Numbered from the stretch's first letter, positions 1-6,077 are shown. The stretch: DNA of 6,117 nt from Ruminococcus flavefaciens (GCA_902792495.1 CADBAC010000198.1:1-6117), one strand, 5' to 3'. The notes: generated from the letters alone by a model not told the origin. A program made the numbers and translations.

Positions 1-1439
1 GGCATATCGTGATCGCCGAGACGCTCCATAGAGAAGCGGATAGCATTTTTCAGATGGTCATAAACAGTATCTTCACCGCCGTTTGCGTATACGATAACTT
101 CATCGAGGAAGTTCTTGTTTCCGCTTTCGCCGAGGTACTTTGCAATAGTCGGGAACAGCCAGAGAGCATCATCAGCACGGTAAGAAGGATGGCCTGTCTC
201 CTTTGCGTAAACGCTGTTGGGGTCATTCTCGTCAGGGCAAGTCTCATGGCCTGCGTTGTGGTTGAACTTAACGAGAGGAAGTCCGCCGCCGTTGTTTACC
301 TGAGCGGAGAGCATGAATCTTATCTTATCTGCTGCCATTTCGGGATCAAGGTGGATGATACCCTGGATATCCTGAACTGTGTCACGGTAGCCGTAGCCGT
401 TTCTGAGTCCGCAGTAGATGAATGAAGCGGCACGTGACCAGATGAAAGTGATGAAGCACTGGTAAGCGTTCCATACATTTATCATGTTGTTGAATTCCTC
501 GGAAGGAGTGTCTACCTTGAAGTTGTCAAGCTGACCGTGCCAGTAATCCTTGAGCTGCTTGATATCAGCGTCAACTCTGCCTGCCTGCTTGTACTCGTTA
601 AGGATAGCAGCAGCTTCGTCGCTGTTTCTCTGACCCATAACGTAGGTAAGCTCGATAGTCTCGCCTGCCTTGAGAGTGATGTCGTTCTGGAGAGCGCCGC
701 ATGAGTTGCTGTTGAAGTTCATAACGTTGTCGCACTGTCCACGCTCAACAGCGATAGGATTTGAGTAAGTTCTGTAAGCGCCGATGAAGTTGCTGAGGCT
801 TCCGTTTGAAGCTGAAACAGGAGCGCCTACAACGCCGAGGAAGCGGTCTCTGCGGTCTCCGCCGCCGTTTTCGCTGATAGTCTGCATGATTCGGTTCTCA
901 ACGAATCTGGTCTGGGAAATAAAGAGTGAGTACTGGAGGTTTACCTGATCCTGTTCGTAGTTATCCTCGTTTGTAAATTCAACGAAGCCGAAAACAGAAA
1001 GCTTTCTCTCCTTGCTGCTGTTGTTGGTTATCTTGCAGCGCCATACTTCATAGGTCTTGCCGTAAGGAACGTAGTAAGTAACCTCTGACCTGATATCAGC
1101 ATACTCAGCGGAAATAACAGTGTAAGCGGTACCGTGGCGGCATTCGCTCTTGTACTTGTCGAGGGGCTTGCCTACAGGCTGCCATGAAGCTGACCAGTAA
1201 TCGCCGTCCTCGTTGTCACGGATATAGATATAGCGTCCGGGGAGAGCCATATCGGAATTGAAGCGGAAACGGGAGATACGTCCGTTTGCGCCTGATTTTA
1301 CGAAGCTGTAGCCTGCTGCATTATTTGAGATCATAGCGCCGTACTCGGGGTCTCCGAGGTAGTTGGCCCAAGGTGCAGGTGTAGCTGGATCAGTAATTAC
1401 ATACTCTTTGTTTTCAAGATCAAAGAATCCATACTTCAT
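1..1439 (-). CDS. GH94 family disaccharide phosphorylase, N-terminal part (cellobiose- or diacetylchitobiose-phosphorylase-like)
   Basis: Frame read directly from the complement: 479 complete codons from ATG at 1439 with no stop, running off the left edge. GH94 enzymes are usually about 800 residues, so roughly 60% is present. The opening (MKYGFFDLENKEYVITDP, then PWANYLG near 24-29 and ISNNAAGYSF near 37-46) is the typical GH94 N-terminal beta-sandwich. The start of the (alpha/alpha)6 barrel includes WSRAASF (335-340) and GYGYRDTVQD (348-357), with substrate-site Arg336, Arg346 and Asp353 by analogy. The catalytic Asp, in a DWND motif of the family, would lie beyond the edge. Known family role: cytoplasmic phosphorolysis of a beta-1,4 disaccharide to a sugar 1-phosphate and a free sugar, saving ATP. 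No signal peptide is seen. The WSR...GLR...YRD spacing resembles N,N'-diacetylchitobiose phosphorylase more than classical cellobiose phosphorylase as I remember them, so the substrate is left open. Codon use is strongly biased, suggesting high expression. Family is sure, substrate is not. Confidence 0.93.
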   Translation of the reverse strand, partial: MKYGFFDLENKEYVITDPATPAPWANYLGDPEYGAMISNNAAGYSFVKSGANGRISRFRFNSDMALPGRYIYIRDNEDGDYWSASWQPVGKPLDKYKSECRHGTAYTVISAEYADIRSEVTYYVPYGKTYEVWRCKITNNSSKERKLSVFGFVEFTNEDNYEQDQVNLQYSLFISQTRFVENRIMQTISENGGGDRRDRFLGVVGAPVSASNGSLSNFIGAYRTYSNPIAVERGQCDNVMNFNSNSCGALQNDITLKAGETIELTYVMGQRNSDEAAAILNEYKQAGRVDADIKQLKDYWHGQLDNFKVDTPSEEFNNMINVWNAYQCFITFIWSRAASFIYCGLRNGYGYRDTVQDIQGIIHLDPEMAADKIRFMLSAQVNNGGGLPLVKFNHNAGHETCPDENDPNSVYAKETGHPSYRADDALWLFPTIAKYLGESGNKNFLDEVIVYANGGEDTVYDHLKNAIRFSMERLGDHDM

Positions 1440-1447
1440 ATTATATT

Positions 1448-1454
1448 TCTCCTT
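1448..1454 (-). promoter_or_regulatory. Ribosome binding site of the GH94 gene
   Basis: On the minus strand AAGGAGA lies 8 nt before the ATG at 1439. This near-ideal site fixes the start. The reading frame starts with the conserved family N-terminus at exactly this ATG. Confidence 0.9.
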
Positions 1455-1469
1455 AAATAAAAGCATTGT

Positions 1470-1554
1470 GGCGGTAATATCCGTCCGCCTTCGCAAAAAT
1501 TATACTAACATTATACCATTATTCAGCCATTCATGCAATAGTTCAGGGCGGTAA
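1470..1554. repeat. Paired GGCGGTAA direct repeat flanking the GH94 promoter
   Basis: The 8-mer GGCGGTAA occurs at 1470-1477, in the transcribed leader, and at 1547-1554, about 9 bp upstream of the -35 box. In the leader copy the minus-strand CCGCC can also pair with an upstream GGCGG to form a 5-bp hairpin. The repeat could mark a regulator binding pair or could be chance. No known operator is recognised. Confidence 0.2.
1510..1538 (-). promoter_or_regulatory. Sigma-A promoter of the GH94 gene
   Basis: Minus strand: -35 TTGCAT (1533-1538), 17-nt spacer, and a perfect -10 TATAAT (1510-1515) preceded by TG one base away (extended -10). The start would fall near 1503 and give a leader of about 60 nt. 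A second perfect TATAAT at 1499-1504 and a third at 1563-1568 lack good -35 boxes. They could be alternative starts or simply AT-rich sequence. The stretch upstream (1565-1622) is AT-rich, as UP elements are. Confidence 0.75.
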
Positions 1555-1622
1555 ATCGGGCAATTATACAAGTTAAATAAATGTAAATATAATAAATGTG
1601 ATAACTATATCAAGCCCAAAAT

Positions 1623-1664
1623 AAAGCACAGCAGCTTGAGTTGTGACCGAAGCTGCTGTGCTTT
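1623..1664 (-). terminator. Intrinsic terminator of the ABC operon
   Basis: Perfect 15-bp inverted repeat, arms 1623-1637 and 1650-1664, with a 12-nt loop. On the minus strand the stem runs into CTTTATTTTGGG, a T-rich tail. It begins 25 nt after the permease stop codon. It separates the ABC operon from the GH94 gene on the same strand, so the GH94 gene needs its own promoter, and one is seen. Confidence 0.9.
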
Positions 1665-1689
1665 AACATATGGGAAAGGGGAAGAGGAA

Positions 1690-3030
1690 TTATTCCTCAG
1701 AATGGGATCTGCTTTTCTTGAATCTTGACTTCTGGCCGATATTCAGCGACATTGTAAGTATCTTGTCGGACTTGAAAAGTCTCAGAGCGAAATACATACA
1801 TACAGCGAATATGATTATCTGATAGATAAGTCCGAATGCATATATTGCTGTATTTCCGAATATCAGGTTGCCCATTGCCATGAAGGTGTGTGTGAATGGT
1901 ATCGCATATACCACTATTCTTACTGCCGTCGGAAGTGAGTTGACATCGGTAAGGATGGATATAATATATGGTACCATTACCAGAAGCATTATAGGAAGGA
2001 TCACTGTCTGTGAAGCCTTGGCATCATTTGCCAGTGAACCGAGAACTATCGATATGGAAAGGCATATCATTATGGTGAAGAAGAACTGAAGTCCGATAAG
2101 CAGATAATCAACTGCCGAAAGGTTCAGTCCCAGCTGCCGGAAGGCATTATCTGTGGAAAGCATCTGTTTTGCTGCATCAGTAACTTCCTGGTCGATATTG
2201 GTGATACTGTCCTTCACGAAGAAAGTGAAGCCGATCATCATGACGCAGGCATTTATGAGAGCAACTATTGCAGCCGCCAGCATTTTAGCGCTTATGACAG
2301 ACATTCTTGATACAGGTGCGGAAAGCAGAGTTTCAAGGGTCTTGTCTATCTTCTCATTTGATACGGAAGATATCAGCGACTGTGAAGTCATGATAAGCAG
2401 AACGAACAGTGCTATCGGAAGAGCGACATTCTGGAAAGATATCTTTGCTGTGATCTTACCGATCGAGATAGGAGCCCAGTTTTTATCAACGACTGTATTC
2501 TCGGTTATTTCGATAGGCGAATTGATACGCTCCAATTCTTCTTTGTCTATGCCCTTGGTCTCTGCTATGAGATTTCTCACACATTCATTGATAAGGGAAG
2601 ATGCACCTACGTTGCCGTTTGAGATGTTAGCCATTGAAGCCGCCGAAGTCATTTTCGCAACAGACAGCAGTTCGGGCTTTTTCTCCTCCTCTATGCTCTT
2701 TGTGAAGCCTTCGGTGATGATGATGATATTCTTGATATTGTTGTCAGCGAGGATAGAAGCATAGTCATCGCCCTCAGTCTCGATCACGTTCACATCTGCA
2801 TCGGCCGCTTTCAGTGCTTCGATAAGCTGCTTCGACAGCTCCGTATTGTCACGGTCACTGATGTTTACAGTAGGATGTGAAGCATCCTCCACAACGTCAT
2901 TGATAGCGGTGGTCATGATATTGCCCATCATCATGAATATGAGGAGCATAATGCCGAGAGTGGCAAGCATCTGGACATTCACCAGTTCCGAGAGTTCCTT
3001 CTTCAAAAGGTTAATGAACTTCATTAGCAT
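1690..3030 (-). CDS. ABC-2 type exporter permease (NatB-like)
   Basis: 446-residue membrane protein with the usual plan of this family. There is one N-terminal helix (about 20-41), a large extracytoplasmic domain (about 42-200), then a cluster of helices at about 202-223, 246-272, 308-335, 341-361, 367-391 and 395-418, with a basic tail. The cytoplasmic segment SNEKIDKTLETLLSAPVSR (224-242) before the third helix is the hallmark of NatB/ABC-2 permeases. It forms the membrane part of an exporter with the ATPase encoded just upstream. The substrate cannot be told: Na+, peptides, drugs and lantibiotics are all known for relatives. The start overlaps the end of the ATPase gene by 20 bp (ATG 3030) or 14 bp (ATG 3024, MKF...). 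AAAGGG at 3037-3042 suits the first, so translational coupling is likely. The gene ends with SEE-stop, followed by a strong terminator. Confidence 0.93.
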   Translation of the reverse strand: MLMKFINLLKKELSELVNVQMLATLGIMLLIFMMMGNIMTTAINDVVEDASHPTVNISDRDNTELSKQLIEALKAADADVNVIETEGDDYASILADNNIKNIIIITEGFTKSIEEEKKPELLSVAKMTSAASMANISNGNVGASSLINECVRNLIAETKGIDKEELERINSPIEITENTVVDKNWAPISIGKITAKISFQNVALPIALFVLLIMTSQSLISSVSNEKIDKTLETLLSAPVSRMSVISAKMLAAAIVALINACVMMIGFTFFVKDSITNIDQEVTDAAKQMLSTDNAFRQLGLNLSAVDYLLIGLQFFFTIMICLSISIVLGSLANDAKASQTVILPIMLLVMVPYIISILTDVNSLPTAVRIVVYAIPFTHTFMAMGNLIFGNTAIYAFGLIYQIIIFAVCMYFALRLFKSDKILTMSLNIGQKSRFKKSRSHSEE

Positions 3031-3751
3031 TCACCACCCTTTCAAAGACTTCTTCAAGGTTCGCCGCATTATAGCGTTCTTTCAGCTCGTCAGAGCGGCC
3101 TGTCACCATAAGGTGGCCCTTGGAGATTATGCCCACACGGTCGGAGACGAATTCGATCTCCAGCATATTATGTGAGGAAAGGAGGAAGGAGATGCCTTCT
3201 TCCTTTGCAAGCTTTTTAATGGTCTTGCGTATCTCGATGGCATTGAGCACATCAAGTCCGCTGGTAGGCTCATCGAGGATAGCAAGCTTAGGCTTTGTCA
3301 TTACCGCACGGGCGAGAAGAAGCTTTCTCGTCATACCACGGCTGTAGCTTCCGATCTTGTCATTGAGTCTGTCGCCGAGGCCGCATATTTCCTTAGCTTT
3401 ATCGACACAGACATTGATCTTGTCAAGATCCGTATCGAAAAGGCCTGCCATGAACTGAAGATATTTCAGTCCCGTCATATTCTTATATGCACCCGCTTCA
3501 TCGGGAAGATAGGTTATACATTCCCTGACTTTATCGGGATTTTTCACAACGCTGTTTCCTGCTACCACAGCGTCGCCGCTTGTGGGAGTTATCAGCGTGG
3601 ATATCATACGGATAGTAGTTGTTTTTCTTTTTTTTTTAGGGCCGATGAGAGCGAATATCTCTCCTTCTTCTATATCAAACGAGACCTTATCAGCGGCGAG
3701 GACTTTTGAATACTGCTTGGATAGTTCTTTTACTTCGAGAACTTTAGCCAT
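3011..3751 (-). CDS. ABC-2 exporter ATPase (NatA-like) with an overwritten Walker A motif
   Basis: 246 residues, full length for this family. Seen: A-loop Tyr14; Walker A region 37-45 reading GPKKKRKTT; a Q-loop region YLPDEAGAYKNMTG (81-94) without the usual Gln, as I recall in many relatives; signature YSRGM (136-140); Walker B LAILDEP (156-162) with catalytic Glu161; D-loop SGLD (164-167); switch His194. Every motif except Walker A looks active. The family Walker A is GxxGxGK(S/T), normally GPNGAGKTT. Here residues 39-42 are Lys-Lys-Lys-Arg, encoded at 3626-3637 by almost pure A, while the Lys43-Thr44-Thr45 end is kept. Loss of the loop glycines should badly harm ATP binding if real. The frame is intact throughout, so this is not a simple homopolymer indel. 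It would energise the permease encoded downstream. It could instead be a normal enzyme with a local sequence error. Confidence 0.9.
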   Translation of the reverse strand: MAKVLEVKELSKQYSKVLAADKVSFDIEEGEIFALIGPKKKRKTTTIRMISTLITPTSGDAVVAGNSVVKNPDKVRECITYLPDEAGAYKNMTGLKYLQFMAGLFDTDLDKINVCVDKAKEICGLGDRLNDKIGSYSRGMTRKLLLARAVMTKPKLAILDEPTSGLDVLNAIEIRKTIKKLAKEEGISFLLSSHNMLEIEFVSDRVGIISKGHLMVTGRSDELKERYNAANLEEVFERVVNANEVH

Positions 3752-3755
3752 GATT

Positions 3756-3762
3756 CCTCCTT
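3756..3762 (-). promoter_or_regulatory. Ribosome binding site of the ABC ATPase gene
   Basis: Minus-strand AAGGAGG, a full anti-16S match, stands 4 nt before the ATG at 3751. The gap is a little short, but the site supports this start. Confidence 0.85.
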
Positions 3763-3789
3763 GGATAGTAGCACGTTATAATTATGATT

Positions 3790-3810
3790 CGTGAAATTAA
3801 ACAATTTACG
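3790..3810. repeat. Short dyad at the ABC operon transcription start, possible operator
   Basis: An 8-bp imperfect inverted repeat with one bulged base: CGTGAAATT (3790-3798) against AATTTACG (3803-3810). It begins about 6 nt downstream of the -10 box, where a repressor would block initiation. It could also be a small leader hairpin. Weak evidence. Confidence 0.25.
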
Positions 3811-3815
3811 ACTTC

Positions 3816-3844
3816 ATCATATCACACTTTTTCAGATTTGTCAA
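3816..3844 (-). promoter_or_regulatory. Sigma-A promoter of the ABC operon
   Basis: Minus strand: perfect -35 TTGACA (3839-3844), 17-nt spacer, -10 TATGAT (3816-3821) with an extended TG one base upstream. The expected start is near 3809 and the leader about 58 nt. The -35 box overlaps the left arm of the outer inverted repeat described for 3841-3931. Confidence 0.88.
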
Positions 3845-3931
3845 TAGAAAAAGCTATTTATATAGTTGTTTTACACAGATTTAACAATAGCCAATGTTAA
3901 ATCTGCGTTAAACAATTCCGTTTTCTATTGA
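3841..3931. repeat. Nested inverted repeats between the divergent promoters
   Basis: The outer pair is a perfect 11-bp inverted repeat, TCAATAGAAAA (3841-3851) with TTTTCTATTGA (3921-3931). The inner pair is a perfect 11-bp repeat, CAGATTTAACA (3876-3886) with TGTTAAATCTG (3895-3905), around an 8-nt centre. It extends outward to 3864 and 3917 with two mismatches and one G-T pair. The outer arms overlap both -35 boxes, and the inner dyad sits between and upstream of both promoters. It may be a shared operator, a cruciform-forming site or a decayed mobile element. No known consensus is recognised. Confidence 0.75.
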
Positions 3932-3956
3932 TTTCCCATTTGCTTTGGGATATAAT
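3928..3956 (+). promoter_or_regulatory. Sigma-A promoter of the Na+/Pi cotransporter gene
   Basis: Plus strand: -35 TTGATT (3928-3933), exactly 17-nt spacer, perfect -10 TATAAT (3951-3956). The start is expected near 3963, giving a long leader of about 220 nt that consists mostly of the MITE-like element. The spacer is itself a dyad, TCCCA-7 nt-TGGGA (3934-3950), which could be bound by a regulator. Confidence 0.75.
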
Positions 3957-3975
3957 AATGCCGTAAAGATAAGTT

Positions 3976-4169
3976 TAAAGGCAACACCGCACAAAGCTTG
4001 TGCTGAAGATGCGCCGACAGATTTTTCGTCAGATTGTATAGAAATTCCGCAGGCATACTATCGTATGTCAAGGGATGTATGTCAAGGGATTTCTGTGCAG
4101 GATGACGGAAAATATGTCCGCAGATTCAGTGCAAAGCCGTCAGGCGGGCTTTGTGCGGTGTTGCCTAAA
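3976..4169. mobile_element. MITE-like element with 18-bp perfect terminal inverted repeats and a possible TAAA target duplication
   Basis: Left terminus GGCAACACCGCACAAAGC (3980-3997) is the exact reverse complement of 4148-4165. TAAA lies directly outside both ends (3976-3979 and 4166-4169), which suggests a 4-bp target duplication. The outermost A/T also pair, so the true end may be one base further out. The 186-bp body has no plausible gene. It carries further imperfect self-complementarity (4016-4031 with 4103-4118, two mismatches; a small hairpin at 4054-4067), so the whole can fold into one long hairpin. Small size, perfect ends and no transposase fit a non-autonomous element moved in trans. 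It lies between the promoter and ribosome site of the downstream gene and would be transcribed as its leader. An alternative is a structured cis-regulatory leader native to the gene. Confidence 0.75.
4063..4090. repeat. Perfect 14-bp tandem duplication inside the MITE-like element
   Basis: GTATGTCAAGGGAT occurs twice back to back (4063-4076 and 4077-4090) with no gap or mismatch. It lies near the apex of the predicted hairpin. It looks like a recent slippage duplication within this copy. Confidence 0.85.
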
Positions 4170-4170
4170 A

Positions 4171-4174
4171 GGAG
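4171..4174 (+). promoter_or_regulatory. Ribosome binding site of the Na+/Pi cotransporter gene
   Basis: AAAAGGAG (core GGAG 4171-4174) lies 8 nt before ATG 4183 and only 5 nt past the right terminal repeat of the MITE-like element. The ATG at 4176 is out of frame with the transporter and sits too close to the ribosome site, so 4183 is the start. Confidence 0.85.
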
Positions 4175-4182
4175 TATGAAAA

Positions 4183-5982
4183 ATGGAAACCGAATTTTCG
4201 ATATTCAACATATTCACCATGATGGGCGGACTTGCCTTCTTCCTCTACGGTATGAAAGTAATGTCCACAGGTCTGGAAAAGCTGACAGGCGGAAAGCTTG
4301 AAGCCGCTCTTCAGAAAATGACCTCAAACAAGATAAAGGCCATCCTTCTCGGTATGGGAGTGACCATTGCTATCCAGTCATCATCGGCTATGACCGTAAT
4401 GCTGGTGGGCTTCGTAAACTCGGGACTTATGTCGCTCGGACAGACAGTAGGTGTCTGTTTCGGTTCGGACATAGGAACTACTCTCACGGCATGGATACTC
4501 AGTCTTGTCGGTGTAGAAAGCAGCAATCCATTCATAAAGATACTTAAACCGTCTTCTTTCTCGCCTATTGTAGCGCTTATCGGTGTTATGATGATAATGA
4601 TCTGCAAGAAGCACAAAAAGAAAGATATCGGCAATATCCTCATCGGATTCGCCATACTCATGACAGGTATGACATTGATGTCAGGGGCTGTGGCACCGCT
4701 GGCTGAATCAGAAAAATTCAAGAGCCTTCTTACAGCTTTCAATAATCCTATCCTTGGCGTTCTTGTCGGTGCGGGATTCACGGGAATCATCCAGAGTTCA
4801 GCTGCTTCCGTCGGCATACTTCAGGCTTTTTCAACTACAGGCGGTCTGACTTACGGTATGGCTATCCCGATAATCATGGGTCTGAATATAGGAACCTGCG
4901 TTACCGCACTTATATCCAGTATCGGTGTAAGCAAGGATGCAAAACGAGTAGCCTGCATACATATATCTATCAAGGTCATAGGTACACTTATCCTTCTCCC
5001 GATAGTTATAATCCTTCAGTATGTCATCCACCTCGATTTCTTCAACAATACTATCGGATATCTCGGAATCGCTATTGCACACTCGGTATTCAATCTGGCT
5101 GTGACCATAATACTCCTTCCCTTCTCAAACAAGCTTGTCAATCTTGCTAAGTGGATCATCAAGGATGAAGAAGGCGAAAAGGAAAGAGACACCAAGAGAA
5201 CTCTCACAGGTCTGGACGATATCCTTCTGAAAACTCCTGCTGTTGCTGTTCACTCATGCCTTAACGCAACAATGCAGATGGCTGATCTCACACAGGAAAC
5301 TATCATCGCCGCTCTGAAGATACTCACCGAATACAGCGAAGAATCCGCTGAAACTATCACAGAGAACGAGGACATAATCGACGGCTTTGAAGATAAGATC
5401 AACAGCTACCTGATGAAAATTTCCAAGAGCAGTGTTACAGGCAAGGACAGCCGAAGCGTATCAAAAATGATGCACTGTGTCGGCAATTTCGAGCGAATTT
5501 CCGACCATGCGGTAAATCTTGTAGAGTCCGCACAGGAAATGCACGACAAGGGTATATTCTTCTCACCCGAATGTGTCAACGAGATAAACGTCATAACCGA
5601 TGCCATAGCTGAGAATATCAACAAGGCATTCGATGCATACAAGAACGGCGATCTTGGTATCGCACACAAGGTAGAACCTCTTGAAGAAGTGGTGGACAAC
5701 CTGAGCACAGAGCTGAAAAACCGTCACATCCGCCGTCTCCAGAACGACGAATGTACAGTTGAACTGGGCTACATCTTCCAGGACGTACTCACAAACCTTG
5801 AGCGTATCTCCGACCACTGCTCAAACATCGCAGGCTGCCTCATCGAGACAGACGAAAAGACCAACATCCACGCATATCTCCACGATGTCAAGGAGAATGA
5901 CGAGACTTTCCGCAAGGAATACAGAAGCTATGCCGAGGACTATTTCAAGCGACTTGAGATCAGCGACGGCAAGGCAAGCTGA
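4183..5982 (+). CDS. Na+/phosphate cotransporter (NptA/YjbB type) with C-terminal PhoU-like domain
   Basis: 599 residues, the usual length for the two-domain bacterial form. The membrane part (about 8-325) shows the internal repeat of the NaPi-II family: IQSSSAMTVM (64-73) with FGSDIGTTLT (93-102), and again IIQSSAASVG (202-211) with LNIGTCVTAL (234-243). The QSS motifs form the Na+ and phosphate site in this family. After a charged linker (326-345), a helical PhoU-like region (about 350-595) carries two metal-binding type motifs, NFERISDHAVNL (435-446) and NLERISDHCSNI (538-549). Known role: Na+-coupled phosphate movement across the inner membrane. Bacterial relatives such as E. coli YjbB have been linked to phosphate export, so direction is not settled. 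The PhoU part probably senses or gates. It is monocistronic, with its own promoter, a MITE-containing leader and a terminator. Confidence 0.95.
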   Translation: METEFSIFNIFTMMGGLAFFLYGMKVMSTGLEKLTGGKLEAALQKMTSNKIKAILLGMGVTIAIQSSSAMTVMLVGFVNSGLMSLGQTVGVCFGSDIGTTLTAWILSLVGVESSNPFIKILKPSSFSPIVALIGVMMIMICKKHKKKDIGNILIGFAILMTGMTLMSGAVAPLAESEKFKSLLTAFNNPILGVLVGAGFTGIIQSSAASVGILQAFSTTGGLTYGMAIPIIMGLNIGTCVTALISSIGVSKDAKRVACIHISIKVIGTLILLPIVIILQYVIHLDFFNNTIGYLGIAIAHSVFNLAVTIILLPFSNKLVNLAKWIIKDEEGEKERDTKRTLTGLDDILLKTPAVAVHSCLNATMQMADLTQETIIAALKILTEYSEESAETITENEDIIDGFEDKINSYLMKISKSSVTGKDSRSVSKMMHCVGNFERISDHAVNLVESAQEMHDKGIFFSPECVNEINVITDAIAENINKAFDAYKNGDLGIAHKVEPLEEVVDNLSTELKNRHIRRLQNDECTVELGYIFQDVLTNLERISDHCSNIAGCLIETDEKTNIHAYLHDVKENDETFRKEYRSYAEDYFKRLEISDGKAS

Positions 5983-5998
5983 TATACAGACACAAATG

Positions 5999-6030
5999 AG
6001 CCATAGTATCTTACGATACTATGGCTTTTT
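5999..6030 (+). terminator. Intrinsic terminator of the Na+/Pi cotransporter gene
   Basis: Perfect 12-bp stem, AGCCATAGTATC (5999-6010) with GATACTATGGCT (6015-6026), TTAC loop, followed by T's to 6030. It starts 16 nt after the TGA stop. Confidence 0.93.
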
Positions 6031-6036
6031 ACATTA

Positions 6037-6063
6037 TATAAAAATGGCTGCCTTCCGGCAGCC
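6037..6063 (-). terminator. Intrinsic terminator of the convergent gene at the right edge
   Basis: Read on the minus strand, a perfect 7-bp G+C-rich stem (6057-6063 with 6046-6052, 4-nt loop) is followed by ATTTTTATA. It begins 14 nt after the stop codon at 6078. Together with the plus-strand terminator at 5999-6030 it insulates two convergent units. Confidence 0.85.
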
Positions 6064-6077
6064 CCACTAATAACTAT

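Noticed and set aside
9..425. Plus-strand open frame of 138 codons
   Set aside because: It is antisense to the GH94 coding sequence, which matches a known family over its full visible length. The antisense frame has no ribosome site or recognisable domain.
1623..1664. The 15-bp hairpin as a bidirectional terminator
   Set aside because: No plus-strand gene ends to its left, and on the plus strand the stem is followed by TTTAACATATGGG, a weak tail. Assigned to the minus strand only.
2153..2764. Plus-strand open frame of 203 codons
   Set aside because: It is the antisense shadow of the permease gene, whose motifs and operon position are clear.
3622..3640. PKKKRK in the ATPase closely resembles the SV40-type nuclear localisation signal
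   Set aside because: The motif lies exactly where the Walker A loop belongs, inside a complete bacterial ABC ATPase in an operon with its permease and with no secretion signal. Resemblance follows from an A-rich codon run. Chance is by far the simplest explanation.
3963..4182. A riboswitch in the long transporter leader
   Set aside because: No known aptamer core was recognised. The structure is explained by perfect terminal inverted repeats and a possible target duplication, which fit a mobile element better.
3945..4301. Plus-strand open frame of 118 codons across the promoter, the MITE-like element and the start of the transporter
   Set aside because: Its start lies upstream of the promoter -10 box and its end overlaps the transporter in another frame. 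The protein shows no family features.
5759..6070. Plus-strand frame running over the transporter stop and both terminators
   Set aside because: It is an alternative frame of the PhoU-like domain that continues through two hairpins, with no ribosome site and a low-complexity Ser/Thr/Arg-rich product.
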